A stretch of 64,000 nucleotides of DNA, taken from NCBI GenBank assembly GCA_024234435.1, contig JACKOF010000002.1, positions 310,001 through 374,000 on the forward strand. The letters run 5' to 3'. Position 1 is the stretch's first letter. Each line of letters opens with the position of its first letter. The position numbers were made by a program, and so were the translations under genes. This document shows positions 9,895-22,787 of the stretch, piece by piece. Below the pieces are notes generated by a model. That model did no database searches, was not told the origin of the DNA, and saw only the letters and a program-made list of their open reading frames with translations. The DNA comes from Pseudomonadales bacterium (GTDB lineage Bacteria > Pseudomonadota > Gammaproteobacteria > Pseudomonadales > Porticoccaceae).

Positions 9895-11124
9895 ATGCGT
9901 CTTTTGACCAACAAACGTATTCTGCTGGGCATTACCGGCGGCATTGCTGCCTACAAAAGTGCAGAGCTGGTGCGTCGCCTGCAGACTATCGGCGCAGAAG
10001 TTCGAGTGGCCATGACACCCGGCGCAACCCAATTCATAACGCCCCTCACCCTGCAGGCCCTGTCAGGCAACCCGGTCCACCTTGACTTGCTCGATACCGC
10101 AGCAGAAGCCGCAATGGGGCATATAGAACTATCCCGCTGGGCGGATCTGATTTTGATTGCACCAGCATCCGCTAACTTTATTGCCAAACTTGCCAATGGC
10201 GAAAGCGGGGAGCTACTGTCAGCCATATGCTTGGCCAGCAGGTCACCACTTGCGCTGGCACCTGCGATGAACCAGGGCATGTGGCGCAACGCCAGCACAC
10301 AGAAGAATGTCAAAACACTACGCTCCAGAGGCATCCATTTCTTCGGGCCTGCCGAAGGTGAGCAAGCTTGCGGTGATGTCGGCCCCGGTCGCATGTCGGA
10401 ACCGGAAGACATCGCCCAACTGACTGCAGACCTGTTCGAAACCGGCAGCCTTACCGGTCGCAAGGTAGTTATAACCGCAGGTCCAACGCGGGAAGCTATC
10501 GACCCTGTCCGCTACATCACCAATCATAGTTCCGGAAAAATGGGGTATGCGCTGGCAGAAGCTGCGGTTGAAGCCGGAGCGGAAACCATTCTGGTAAGTG
10601 GGCCGGTTAACATACCGCCACCCGACCGAGTGACCATCATTCACGTCACCAGCGCCGAAGAAATGTTTGAGGCAGCCGTCAACGAGGCCAGGAATTGTGA
10701 CTTGTTCATTGCTTCTGCGGCGGTGGCAGACTACAGACCCGCCACCGTATCCCGTTCAAAAATCAAAAAGTCAGCCGACACCATGACCATTGAACTGATT
10801 AGAAACCCGGACATTGTCAGTGCCGTCGCCGCACTTCCGGAACGTCCCTTTACTGTTGGGTTTGCTGCCGAAACCAGCGATGTAGAGAACTATGCTCGCA
10901 GCAAACTGGAGCGAAAGAATCTTGACTTGGTTATCGCGAACGATGTGTCTGACAAAACCATTGGTTTCAACAGTGATGACAATGAGGTGCTGGTGATAGA
11001 GAATAGTGGCGCTGAAGCAATCCCGAAAATAAACAAAGCCATTCTGGCTCGACAATTAATTGCTCGAATTGCGGAAACGTTACCGGCAAGGAAATCTGCG
11101 TCTAATGACAAAACTGGCCTCTGA
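9895..11124 (+). CDS. coaBC: Bifunctional phosphopantothenoylcysteine decarboxylase / phosphopantothenate-cysteine ligase
   Basis: Both halves of CoaBC (Dfp) are present. The FMN-dependent CoaC decarboxylase has GITGGIAAYKSAE at the N-terminus, PASANFIAKLANGESG and the active-site Cys in EQACGDVGPGRMSE. The CoaB ligase has AGPTREAIDPVRYITNHSSG, and KIKK supplies catalytic lysines. The enzyme makes 4'-phosphopantetheine from phosphopantothenate and cysteine, two steps before CoaD, which is also in this window. The ATG at 9895 with AGGA upstream gives 409 aa. The 3' end overlaps the next gene by 20 bp. In many relatives dut lies between coaBC and algC; here it does not. Confidence 0.95.
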   Translation: MRLLTNKRILLGITGGIAAYKSAELVRRLQTIGAEVRVAMTPGATQFITPLTLQALSGNPVHLDLLDTAAEAAMGHIELSRWADLILIAPASANFIAKLANGESGELLSAICLASRSPLALAPAMNQGMWRNASTQKNVKTLRSRGIHFFGPAEGEQACGDVGPGRMSEPEDIAQLTADLFETGSLTGRKVVITAGPTREAIDPVRYITNHSSGKMGYALAEAAVEAGAETILVSGPVNIPPPDRVTIIHVTSAEEMFEAAVNEARNCDLFIASAAVADYRPATVSRSKIKKSADTMTIELIRNPDIVSAVAALPERPFTVGFAAETSDVENYARSKLERKNLDLVIANDVSDKTIGFNSDDNEVLVIENSGAEAIPKINKAILARQLIARIAETLPARKSASNDKTGL

Positions 11125-13531
11125 CGATTACAAGCCCAACCTCTTAACAGAACTGATATTGCGGTTGAAAGCCCACCCGGCAATAGCTCTGCTATTGATC
11201 GTGTTTCTGGTCGCTTCAGGCATTATCGCGTTAAAGGTTTACAATCACCTGATAACAGACAACCACCAGAAGGCTTTTTTGCAGCGCACAGAGTCCATTG
11301 CCGGTATACAGGCGGCGCGGGTTAACAGCTATATTAAGCACCAGCAGCAAAAGCTTTCATCAATTGTCGAGAGCCGACAGGTCATCGATGCCTTTATACA
11401 GGACGATACCGCGGCACTTGCCGAGCTGGAAAGTCAGCTCGTGAAACCTCGCAGCGAATCCCAGTCACTCCATCTACTGAAACCCGGTAGTAACAGACTG
11501 GATGGAACAGACAATTTTGCCGCACGGGAACTGGTGTCCCGAGCATTCAAAGGTGACACACCAAATCCTGAAGCGGTGCGCCTGCAAAAAGGTTGGCGCC
11601 TGCTATTTGTGTTACCGGTAAAGGATAACAGCGGCTCAATTGTCGGTGTCGCGCTCAGAGACATAGCAACCACCGAGCTCATTAAAAATCTGCAACCCGA
11701 GTCGGCACACGGGCAGACATTACTGTACCAGCAACTGCCAGGCTTGCAGGGTAATGCTGTTTTATCAACCGGCCTGAAGCTGGATGGCCTGCAACCTGCC
11801 AAGAAACTCACTCTGCTACCTTACTGGCAAATTCACTTTACCGGCAACCAACAGCTATTGAACAACAGGGCACCCCTCTCCAACGATGTCCTTGCTATTT
11901 TCAGCTGCCTTGTAATTGCTATTTTGCTACTGCTTTACCTGTTTTTGCGAGCGGTGCTGACTCACTACAAAAATGAGCCGTTTGTCGTGCCCCAAAAAAT
12001 TCAGGCAAAGGAAAGCATGCCTTCTGATCTGGACGAAACCAGCAGTTACCTGCAAGTCATACCCTCCGGCTCCCGTTTGGCAGAACCCTCCGCCGAGGAG
12101 ACCAATGCAGAAACACCCCCTGAAGCCGAACCGAATCAAACCAAAGACAGCCGGTTAGTACACTACTACCCGGAAGCTATTTTCCGCGATTACGATATTC
12201 GCGGCATATACGGTCAACAAATCAATGCAGAGTTTGCCCGTCGTCTCGGCAACTGCCTGGGCACCATGGCTCAGGAGCAGGGAGAAGCGTCTCTGGTTAT
12301 GGGGTGGGACGGACGGCTCTCAAGCCCGGAGTTGAAAGCCGCTCTGCAGGAGGGAATTCTTGCCACAGGGTGCAACGTACTCAGCATTGGTGCTGTGCCC
12401 ACCCCGCTATTAACCTTTGCGCTGACTCGAATAGGGGAAACATCCTCCGGCGTAATGGTAACTGCCAGCCATAATCTCGCTGCCGATAACGGTTTTAAAA
12501 TCTTCTTCAAACAGCACGCACTCTGCGGAGAAGAGATTACTGCTCTTCGCGACATCATGATCGAAGGTGACTTCAAAACCGGCAAGGGTCAGCTGGAAGA
12601 ACTGAGCCTTACCAGCGAATACACAGCAGCCATCGTCAAGGATATTGTGCCCGCAATGGATCTGACAGTTGTTGTCGATGCAGGCAACGGTATTGCCGGA
12701 AAATTTGCAATTGATGTGCTGGAAGGTATTGGCTGCGAAGTAGTACCCCTCTACTGCGATGTCAATGGCAATTTTCCCCACCACCCCCCTGATACAACGG
12801 TGGAAGAATATCTGCATGACCTGATTGAAGCCGTTACTGCCACCAGAGCTCAACTGGGCATCTGCCTCGACGGGGACGGTGACAGAATGGTGGCCGTAAC
12901 TGCCGACGGCAAAATAGTCTGGCCGGATGAGCTAATGATGATTTTTGCCAGGGACGTGCTTTCCCGACATCCTGGCTCGGATATTGTCTACGATATCAAG
13001 TGCACCCGACGCCTCAGCCCGCTGATCCGCAGTTACGGCGGCCGCCCGGTCATGTGGAAGACCGGCCACTCACATATGCGGAATAAAATCATGGAATGCA
13101 ATGCACCGCTTGGTGGGGAGTTCAGCGGGCACCTGTTTTTCCGCGATCGCTGGCACGGCTCTGACGACGGCATCTACGCATCGGCCCGCCTGATAGAAAT
13201 CATGATGGTGCGCGAGCAATCGCTGGCAGGCATACTCTATGCCTACGAAAAAAGCTTCAGCACCCCTGAGATTAAAATCATTGTCCCGGACGACAAAAAG
13301 TTTGAGCTCATTAAAGCACTAGTTGAAAATTCTGATTTTGGCGACGCCCAACTCACCACATTTGACGGCTTACGAGTCGATTTCCCAACTGCCTGGGGGC
13401 TGGTACGTGCATCGAACACCAGCCCGGCGCTGACCTTGCGTTTTGAAGCTGAATCCGAAGCATCGCTGGACAAAATCCAGTCGCTTTTCAGGCAACAACT
13501 CAGTAGCATAGATAGCTCGTTAACCTTTTGA
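11105..13531 (+). CDS. algC: Phosphomannomutase/phosphoglucomutase with membrane-anchored N-terminal sensor-like region (AlgC type)
   Basis: The C-terminal half (about residues 358-808) is an alpha-D-phosphohexomutase. It has the phosphoserine loop VTASHN (Ser at about 455), the metal loop DGDGDR, the sugar loop GGEFSGH and the phosphate site RASNTSPAL. It interconverts hexose 1- and 6-phosphates for LPS and exopolysaccharide precursors. The first 285 residues form a membrane region: helix 1 at about 20-43, a periplasmic segment of about 210 aa, helix 2 at about 260-283, then a low-complexity Pro/Glu linker. Longer AlgC forms of this type are known from Pseudomonas relatives. The start overlaps coaBC by 20 bp; a GTG/TTG further upstream cannot be excluded. 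Confidence 0.9.
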   Translation: MTKLASDDYKPNLLTELILRLKAHPAIALLLIVFLVASGIIALKVYNHLITDNHQKAFLQRTESIAGIQAARVNSYIKHQQQKLSSIVESRQVIDAFIQDDTAALAELESQLVKPRSESQSLHLLKPGSNRLDGTDNFAARELVSRAFKGDTPNPEAVRLQKGWRLLFVLPVKDNSGSIVGVALRDIATTELIKNLQPESAHGQTLLYQQLPGLQGNAVLSTGLKLDGLQPAKKLTLLPYWQIHFTGNQQLLNNRAPLSNDVLAIFSCLVIAILLLLYLFLRAVLTHYKNEPFVVPQKIQAKESMPSDLDETSSYLQVIPSGSRLAEPSAEETNAETPPEAEPNQTKDSRLVHYYPEAIFRDYDIRGIYGQQINAEFARRLGNCLGTMAQEQGEASLVMGWDGRLSSPELKAALQEGILATGCNVLSIGAVPTPLLTFALTRIGETSSGVMVTASHNLAADNGFKIFFKQHALCGEEITALRDIMIEGDFKTGKGQLEELSLTSEYTAAIVKDIVPAMDLTVVVDAGNGIAGKFAIDVLEGIGCEVVPLYCDVNGNFPHHPPDTTVEEYLHDLIEAVTATRAQLGICLDGDGDRMVAVTADGKIVWPDELMMIFARDVLSRHPGSDIVYDIKCTRRLSPLIRSYGGRPVMWKTGHSHMRNKIMECNAPLGGEFSGHLFFRDRWHGSDDGIYASARLIEIMMVREQSLAGILYAYEKSFSTPEIKIIVPDDKKFELIKALVENSDFGDAQLTTFDGLRVDFPTAWGLVRASNTSPALTLRFEAESEASLDKIQSLFRQQLSSIDSSLTF

Positions 13532-13536
13532 CTTGA

Positions 13537-15074
<1,538 letters not shown>

Positions 15075-15719
15075 GCACCATAAATCGCTCAATATAATGC
15101 CGGTATTTTTCGCTGACCTCCCGCCGCTCACTGGCCCGAACAACTGACATTTGCTCTGCATCCTCAATCTGTTCCTCAAGATCAGAGATATTGTCCAGCA
15201 ACACCCGGGGAACCACCCGGCCACTGCGCTGGTGATTAGCCGCCTGTGCACGGGAGCTCTCCAACTGCTCACGACTTTTCTCAAGGTTACTTTCAACAAT
15301 GGTAATTTCCCGATCCAACAATTCCAGGCGACGATCACGAGCTTTTTCGAGGTCCGCCAGCGAACTGTAACTGCGCAGCAAAATAGTGTCTTCTTTCTTC
15401 TGAGCTTCCGCCTCTTCGCTCGATTGCTGCGCTGAAGCCTGCTCTCCCTCATCAACAACCGTGTGGGGGGGAACCACCTGCAAGACTCTGCCAGTCTTGC
15501 TTAACACCTCATAACCATTCGCCACAAATTCCGGCGGTACCTGGTAGTCAATAACAACCTCACCAGATAAATTCCGGTAGCGATAGAGATTTTCAGACGC
15601 CAGAGCCCACTGGCTGCTGAACAATACCGTTAATAAAACAGCCATTGCCTGGTTAATTTTCAACACCGCCACCCCACTATTGTCTCTCTGAACCCGTACC
15701 GAACATAAACTTTTGACCA

Positions 15720-16361
15720 TCAAACGCCGTACTGTTCCCGATACAAATCAATTTTTTCCAACGCTTCCAGGTCTTTGCCCGTTTCATCAAGATACTGCCG
15801 CACATGATCAATATCGACGATACTGATCACAGAAATACCAAATTCTGCCTCTACTTCCTGTATTGCCGAACAACCGGTTGTACCTCGTTCCTTACGATCC
15901 AGCCCCACCACGACACCCGCTGCGCCGGCTTCATGGCTGTCCAGAATCTGCATCACCTCGCGAATCGCTGTTCCCGCTGTGATCACATCATCAACTATCA
16001 GGGCCTGCCCTTGCAACGGAGCACCCACCAGCAAACCTCCCTCACCGTGATCCTTGGCCTCCTTGCGGTTAAAACAGTAAGGAACGCTGATATCATAATC
16101 TCGCGCCAATGATACTGCCGCCGCTGTCGCCAAAGGAATTCCTTTGTAAGCAGGCCCAAATAACAGGTCAAATGGCAGACCGGAATCCACAATGGCTGCT
16201 GCATAATGTCGCCCCAGCGCAGCCAGTGCGGCACCACGGTTAAACTCGCCTGCATTAAAAAAATACGGACTTACCCGCCCTGATTTCAGGGTAAATTCGC
16301 CAAATCGCAAAGCGCCTTCGGCTATTGCCAACTCAACAAACTCTCGCTGATACGTTTTCAT
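15720..16361 (-). CDS. pyrE: Orotate phosphoribosyltransferase
   Basis: PyrE joins orotate to PRPP to give OMP in pyrimidine synthesis. The 213-aa protein has [16 protein letters not shown] near the N-terminus, the lysine-rich flexible loop ([13 protein letters not shown]) and the PRPP-binding motif [13 protein letters not shown] at about 122-134. It is cytosolic and dimeric. It lies downstream of rph by 82 bp and is coupled to the DUF4124 gene. The rph-pyrE linkage is conserved across Gammaproteobacteria. Confidence 0.96.
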   Translation of the reverse strand: MKTYQREFVELAIAEGALRFGEFTLKSGRVSPYFFNAGEFNRGAALAALGRHYAAAIVDSGLPFDLLFGPAYKGIPLATAAAVSLARDYDISVPYCFNRKEAKDHGEGGLLVGAPLQGQALIVDDVITAGTAIREVMQILDSHEAGAAGVVVGLDRKERGTTGCSAIQEVEAEFGISVISIVDIDHVRQYLDETGKDLEALEKIDLYREQYGV

Positions 16362-16443
16362 CTATATCAAAACCTCTTTCGTGCAACCTCGACGAACCGA
16401 GTCGCAGTTCACACTCAATGTTCACCATATACTCGCAGTAACG

Positions 16444-17166
16444 CTACTTTTGCGCCAACGCCATCTGCTGAACTTTCACCAGATCGGCAATACCTCGTTT
16501 TGCCAGTGCAAGCATCTGCTGAAACTCCTGCTCGGAAAATGGTGCCTCTTCAGCCGTACCCTGAATCTCGATAAATCCGCCTGTACTATTCATAACCACA
16601 TTCATATCGGTTTCAGCATTAGAATCTTCCGGGTAATCAAGATCGAGTACCGGCACGCCTTTGTAGACACCAACCGAGACCGAAGCCACCAGGTGAGTCA
16701 GGGGGTCACCTTTAAGCTGGCCTTTCGATTTCATGTGTTCAATGGCATCTGCCAGCGCCACACAGGCTCCTGTTATGGATGCTGTTCGAGTGCCACCGTC
16801 TGCCTGAATAACATCGCAGTCAACCGTCACCGTGTTCTCCCCCAGCCCTTTCAAATCAACAGCCGCTCTTAACGAGCGGCCAATAAGACGCTGAATCTCC
16901 TGGGTTCTGCCGCTTTGTTTGCCACGTGCAGCTTCACGCCCCATGCGTGACCCGGTTGAACGGGGCAACATACCGTATTCAGCTGTAACCCAACCCTGCC
17001 CCTGTCCGCGCAGGAATCGCGGCACAGAGTTTTCAACACTGGCGGTACAAATCACTTTGGTATTGCCAAATTCCACCAGCACAGAGCCCTCGGCATGACA
17101 GGTGTACTGACGGGTAATCTTCACCGGGCGCAACTGCTCGGGGCGGCGTCCACTGGGTCGAGTCAT
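16444..17166 (-). CDS. rph: Ribonuclease PH
   Basis: RNase PH trims tRNA 3' ends phosphorolytically. The 240-aa protein begins [20 protein letters not shown] and contains [17 protein letters not shown], the basic RNA-binding stretch [15 protein letters not shown] and the phosphate-site residues in [13 protein letters not shown]. The reading frame is intact, unlike the rph frameshift of E. coli K-12. It is divergent from yicC, a widely conserved pairing. Confidence 0.96.
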   Translation of the reverse strand: MTRPSGRRPEQLRPVKITRQYTCHAEGSVLVEFGNTKVICTASVENSVPRFLRGQGQGWVTAEYGMLPRSTGSRMGREAARGKQSGRTQEIQRLIGRSLRAAVDLKGLGENTVTVDCDVIQADGGTRTASITGACVALADAIEHMKSKGQLKGDPLTHLVASVSVGVYKGVPVLDLDYPEDSNAETDMNVVMNSTGGFIEIQGTAEEAPFSEQEFQQMLALAKRGIADLVKVQQMALAQK

Positions 17167-17260
17167 ATTGATTTCCTTGAATCAGAATAGCTAAAGGGTA
17201 TTTTCGCAGGCGCCATTCTAACGAATTAAAGCCTATTAACACTAATTGCAGCGAATGAAA

Positions 17261-17290
17261 TTGTCATCCTGGCAACGCACTTGCTAACAT
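17261..17290 (+). promoter_or_regulatory. Candidate sigma-70 promoter of yicC
   Basis: TTGTCA (17261-17266, 5 of 6 to the -35 consensus) and TAACAT (17285-17290, 4 of 6) are separated by 18 bp, 52 bp before the yicC start codon. This is pattern matching only. Confidence 0.35.
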
Positions 17291-17341
17291 GCCCGATCTC
17301 AGCACTCCACGCTTTCCTACCGTTTACCATTGGAGAACATC

Positions 17342-18868
<1,527 letters not shown>

Positions 18869-18962
18869 GGCGCGTCCTGCGGCATCTGCCGCTCAAGCGT
18901 GACGCACTAATGTTACAACGCTTGATACGAAACAACCGAACAAACAAGACTGGAACTCACTC

Positions 18963-19289
18963 ATGGCTCGAATTACTGTAGAAGATTGCCTGGAAAACGT
19001 CGACAATCGCTTTGAACTCGTCATGGTCAGCGCCAAGCGCGCTCGCCAGATCAGCACCGGCGGCAAAGAGCCTCTGGTACCCTGGGAAAATGACAAGCCT
19101 ACTGTAGTCGCATTGCGCGAAATTGAAGAAGGCCTGATTACTGCGGACATTCTCACCGAAGTCGATCAATCTGACGAAGAACTGTTTGCCATGGACATGC
19201 TGGAAGCCAGTTTTGATGTCGGCACCGATGGTCAGACAGAAGGCGAAGCAGAGCTGGCTGCAAAAGCGCCCACCGAATCCAAAGAGTAG
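18963..19289 (+). CDS. rpoZ: RNA polymerase omega subunit
   Basis: Omega helps fold and assemble the beta' subunit and contributes to a ppGpp site in proteobacterial RNA polymerase. The 108-aa protein begins [20 protein letters not shown] and contains the conserved AKRARQ and [13 protein letters not shown]; the acidic tail is variable in the family. It lies 18 bp upstream of spoT, so the ppGpp enzyme and a ppGpp-binding polymerase subunit are co-transcribed. Confidence 0.96.
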   Translation: MARITVEDCLENVDNRFELVMVSAKRARQISTGGKEPLVPWENDKPTVVALREIEEGLITADILTEVDQSDEELFAMDMLEASFDVGTDGQTEGEAELAAKAPTESKE

Positions 19290-19307
19290 TTCCGGGAGAG
19301 GAAAGTC

Positions 19308-21407
19308 TTGCAAGCTATTGATGCGTTGAGCCACAAGCTTTCCTCCTACCTCAAACCGCAAGAAATCTCCAAAATTCTCCGCGCTCACAAGTTCGCCGCG
19401 AAATGCCACAAGGGCCAGTACCGCCAAAGCGGGGAACCCTACATCACCCACCCGATCGCAGTCGCACACATTCTCGCTGACATGCACCTTGATCACGAGG
19501 GCCTGATGGCAGCATTGCTGCACGATGTCATTGAAGATACACAAATTACCAAAAAACAGCTGCAATGGCGTTTTGGCAAGAATGTTGCCGAACTGGTAGA
19601 TGGCGTCAGCAAACTGACAGAAATAGAGTTTGCCACCAAAAGCGAGCAGCAGGCGGAAAATTTCCAGAAAATGATTCTGGCAATGGCCAAAGACGTCCGG
19701 GTAATGCTGGTGAAACTGGCTGACCGGCTTCACAATATGCGCACCCTGTCTGTGCTCAGCCCTGTCAAGCGACGCCGTATTGCCCGAGAAACACTGGAAA
19801 TTTACGCCCCCATTGCGCAACGTCTTGGCATCAATGATATCCGGCTTGAATTCGAGGACCTCGGCTTTGCCGCCCTTTACCCGCTGCGCTATAACCTGCT
19901 GCGCAAAACCATCCGGGCTGCACGTGGCAATCGCACCGAACTGATTGGCGAAATTCGCACCATACTCACTCACCGATTGACCCAGGAAGGGGTACAGGCG
20001 GAGGTGATCGGCCGGGAAAAGCACCTGTGGAGCATTTACCAGAAAATGAAGAGCAAGCACCGCTCTTTCAGGGACATCATGGACGTGTTCGCCTTTCGCA
20101 TCATCACCGACTCGGTCGATGACTGCTATCGAGTGCTGGGTATTGTGCATAACCTGTTCAAGCCGGTGCCGGGCGAATTCAAGGATTACATTGCCATCCC
20201 CAAGCTTAACGGCTATCAATCCTTGCATACCGTGCTGGTTGGCATGCATGGCATTCCCATCGAAGTGCAAATTCGCACCGAAGACATGGACAACATGGCC
20301 AATGTAGGTATTGCTTCTCACTGGCTCTACAAATCAAAAGATCCCGGTAATCCGAGAACAAACCGCTGGATTCAGAGTTTGCTGGAGCTTCAAAAGCAGG
20401 CCGGCAATTCACTGGAGTTTATTGAACACGTAAAAACTGACCTGTTCTCGGACGAAGTTTATATATTCACACCGAAAGGCGAGATTGTTTCACTTCCTAG
20501 CGGCGCCACCCCGATTGACTTCGCCTACGCCGTACATACCGACATAGGCAACAGTTGTGTCGCCTCACGAATCAATGGCGAGCTGACACCTCTGTCGGAG
20601 CCCCTGCAAAGTGGCTGCAAAGTCGACATCATCACGACAAAAGATGCACAGCCAAATCCATCCTGGCTGAACTTTGTGGTCACGGCAAAAGCACGCAGCG
20701 CCATTCGGCATTTTCTAAAAACCCGACACCACGATGAATCTGTCGAACTCGGCAAACGATTGCTCGACAAGGCGCTGGAAAATTTCGGCTATGACTACCA
20801 CCGCATACGGAAGTCCTGGATTAAACGGCTGCTGAAAAAAACTGGTGCAACCAGCTTTGAGTCCATTCTCGAACAGATTGGCCTCGGCAACCGAATGGCC
20901 TTTGCGGTAGCCAACCTGATGCTGCCGACATCAAAACAGCTGGACGAGGAAGAGGAGGAGCGTACCCCGATTATGCTCGACAACTCCGAGGGCCTGATTA
21001 TCAACTATGCGCGCTGCTGCCACCCCATTCCCGGCGATGCCATTCTTGGCTACCTGAGCCCGGGAAAAGGAATGGTTATTCATCTCGATTCCTGCAAAAA
21101 TCTCAAGGATGTACGGGGGGATGCGGCGAAGTGCATGCCCGCCAACTGGTCCGGAAAAGTGAAAGGCGAGTTTGCCGCCGAATTTAAGGTCGAGCTGTCG
21201 CCTGAACGCGGGATCATCGCTTCACTTGCCTCCCGGATCAGTGAAACCGGGGGCACCATTGAAAAAATCAATGTTGATGATCGCAGTGTACACAATGCGG
21301 TCGTAACTCTTTCGGTAGGTGTTCATGACCGTGTCCATCTGGCAGGCATCATGCGCCGTATACGCAATATGGGAGCGGTTCAGCGGGTTTATCGTGTAAA
21401 AAGCTGA
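19308..21407 (+). CDS. spoT: Bifunctional (p)ppGpp synthetase/hydrolase
   Basis: The 699-aa protein has the full SpoT layout. The N-terminal HD hydrolase domain includes HDVIEDT (about residues 72-78). The synthetase domain has KDYIAIPKLNGYQSLHT and the SpoT-type EVQIRTEDMD. A TGS domain (YIFTPKGEIVSLPSGATPIDFAYAVH) follows, then a helical/CC region with YARCCHPIPGD and a C-terminal ACT domain. It makes and degrades the alarmone (p)ppGpp. The start is a TTG behind GGGAGAGGAAAG; there is no upstream ATG in frame. trmH, often between spoT and recG in enterics, is not here; ridA follows. Confidence 0.95.
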   Translation: MQAIDALSHKLSSYLKPQEISKILRAHKFAAKCHKGQYRQSGEPYITHPIAVAHILADMHLDHEGLMAALLHDVIEDTQITKKQLQWRFGKNVAELVDGVSKLTEIEFATKSEQQAENFQKMILAMAKDVRVMLVKLADRLHNMRTLSVLSPVKRRRIARETLEIYAPIAQRLGINDIRLEFEDLGFAALYPLRYNLLRKTIRAARGNRTELIGEIRTILTHRLTQEGVQAEVIGREKHLWSIYQKMKSKHRSFRDIMDVFAFRIITDSVDDCYRVLGIVHNLFKPVPGEFKDYIAIPKLNGYQSLHTVLVGMHGIPIEVQIRTEDMDNMANVGIASHWLYKSKDPGNPRTNRWIQSLLELQKQAGNSLEFIEHVKTDLFSDEVYIFTPKGEIVSLPSGATPIDFAYAVHTDIGNSCVASRINGELTPLSEPLQSGCKVDIITTKDAQPNPSWLNFVVTAKARSAIRHFLKTRHHDESVELGKRLLDKALENFGYDYHRIRKSWIKRLLKKTGATSFESILEQIGLGNRMAFAVANLMLPTSKQLDEEEEERTPIMLDNSEGLIINYARCCHPIPGDAILGYLSPGKGMVIHLDSCKNLKDVRGDAAKCMPANWSGKVKGEFAAEFKVELSPERGIIASLASRISETGGTIEKINVDDRSVHNAVVTLSVGVHDRVHLAGIMRRIRNMGAVQRVYRVKS

Positions 21408-21452
21408 ACGCCATTATTATTCAATTTCCATCTACTTTCTTGAGACAAAAAC

Positions 21453-21836
21453 ATGATCAACAAAGCCATTATTCAGACAGACGATGCACCTGCCGCTATT
21501 GGCACTTACTCCCAGGCAGTAAAAGTCAACAATACGGTTTACCTGTCTGGCCAGATTGCCCTTGATCCAGAGACAATGCTGCTTGAAACGGGCGGTATCG
21601 AAGCGGAAATTCATCAGGTTTTTAAAAACCTGACCGCTGTTGGCGAAGCCGCTGGCGGCACATTGCAGAATATTGTCAAACTCAATATTTATCTGACCGA
21701 CTTGAGCCATTTCCCAACTGTCAACACAATCATGGCACAGTACTTCAACGAGCCTTACCCTGCGCGCGCTGCCGTTGGCGTGAAAGAGCTGCCAAAAGGT
21801 GCCGCTGTAGAAATGGATGCGGTAATGGTCATCTAG
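21453..21836 (+). CDS. ridA: RidA family enamine/imine deaminase
   Basis: RidA hydrolyses reactive 2-aminoacrylate-type enamines released by PLP enzymes. The 127-aa protein is a canonical YjgF/YER057c member. It carries the catalytic Arg105 in PYPARAAVGV, Glu120 in AAVEMDAV and the Tyr in IGTYSQAV. It is a cytosolic trimer. It lies 45 bp after spoT on the same strand, a common linkage, and is convergent with the next gene with only 6 bp between stops. Confidence 0.95.
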   Translation: MINKAIIQTDDAPAAIGTYSQAVKVNNTVYLSGQIALDPETMLLETGGIEAEIHQVFKNLTAVGEAAGGTLQNIVKLNIYLTDLSHFPTVNTIMAQYFNEPYPARAAVGVKELPKGAAVEMDAVMVI

Positions 21837-21842
21837 GGCCTG

Positions 21843-22730
21843 TTAATCTGCTGCCTTCATTGCCGCCAATACCGCACCATAACCTTCTTTCCAAGTGGGG
21901 TATCTGAACAGATACCCGCTGTCGCAGAGCTTCTGATTACTACAACGGCGACCTTTTATCAGGGTATTCCCCGGTAGATCCGACAGCGCGTCCAATCCTG
22001 CCGGGGCCTCACCAGCCATCAATCGGGCCAGTTCCCGCTGCATGACGTGTGCTACTGTCGGCTCGTTGTCGGTAGCCAGGTAGCAATCATCCAGCGTTTC
22101 TCCGAGGCGAAACCGTTCCAGCAAATGCACCAGTACACCGGCACAATCCTCACTGTGAATACGATTTGTCCACAACGGCTCCTCTGCTGAAGGCAACTTG
22201 CCAGCACGCACATTGTTCATTAGCCTCTCGCGCCCCGGCCCGTAAATACCGGAAAACCGCACAACACAGACGGGTAAACCGCTATCATGCATCACCCGCT
22301 CGGCTTCCAGCAGGCGTTGACCACGATAATTCTGCGGTTCGGTAACAGCATCTTCATCTACCCACTCACCATTCTGCTGGCCATAGACACCTGTACTGGA
22401 AACCCAGATGACCAGAGGACTCATGGACAGACTGGTCAGAGCGCCACACAAGGATTCAGCACCGGCAACATAGCTGGCCCTGTAACCTTCGTCACTCATG
22501 GCCGCAGGTGTTAATGTCACAACCACCGCGTCAGGGCGACTTTCACACAGCACTTTTTTCAGCAAAGCCTTATCACAAAGATCACCGGAAAATGCGCTGG
22601 CCACTTCCGGCAGGCACTCGGCACGACGGCGCATTGCCGCAACATTCCAGCAATCGGGATTCATTTGCTGAATGGCCCGCGAGCCGATATCACCACAGGC
22701 TAAGAATAAAGTTTTTAATTGATTTGCCAT
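21843..22730 (-). CDS. NAD-dependent epimerase/dehydratase-like protein (YeeZ type)
   Basis: The 295-aa protein has an N-terminal Rossmann segment (LKTLFLACGDIGSRA), a slightly altered form of the GxGxxG nucleotide loop with Ala at the first Gly. It also has the extended-SDR features WVSSTGVYGQ and VVRFSGIYGPGR. In YeeZ-like proteins the classical YxxxK catalytic pair is degenerate, and I do not see a clear one here. The substrate is unknown. ATG 22730 gives the family N-terminus but has no good ribosome-binding site; a TTG at 22784 would add 18 unconserved residues. It is divergent from oxyR with 57 bp between the starts. Confidence 0.8.
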   Translation of the reverse strand: MANQLKTLFLACGDIGSRAIQQMNPDCWNVAAMRRRAECLPEVASAFSGDLCDKALLKKVLCESRPDAVVVTLTPAAMSDEGYRASYVAGAESLCGALTSLSMSPLVIWVSSTGVYGQQNGEWVDEDAVTEPQNYRGQRLLEAERVMHDSGLPVCVVRFSGIYGPGRERLMNNVRAGKLPSAEEPLWTNRIHSEDCAGVLVHLLERFRLGETLDDCYLATDNEPTVAHVMQRELARLMAGEAPAGLDALSDLPGNTLIKGRRCSNQKLCDSGYLFRYPTWKEGYGAVLAAMKAAD

Positions 22731-22787
22731 AACTAATTTGTTTTTACTATTATTAGGACCAACACCAAAACACCTGTCGGACAAAAC

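Noticed and set aside
18957..20321. A 454-codon open frame on the minus strand opposite rpoZ and spoT.
   Set aside because: It is opposite two well-conserved genes, its product has unnatural His/Phe/Cys-rich composition, and no ribosome site or family motif is seen. It is a shadow of the coding strand.
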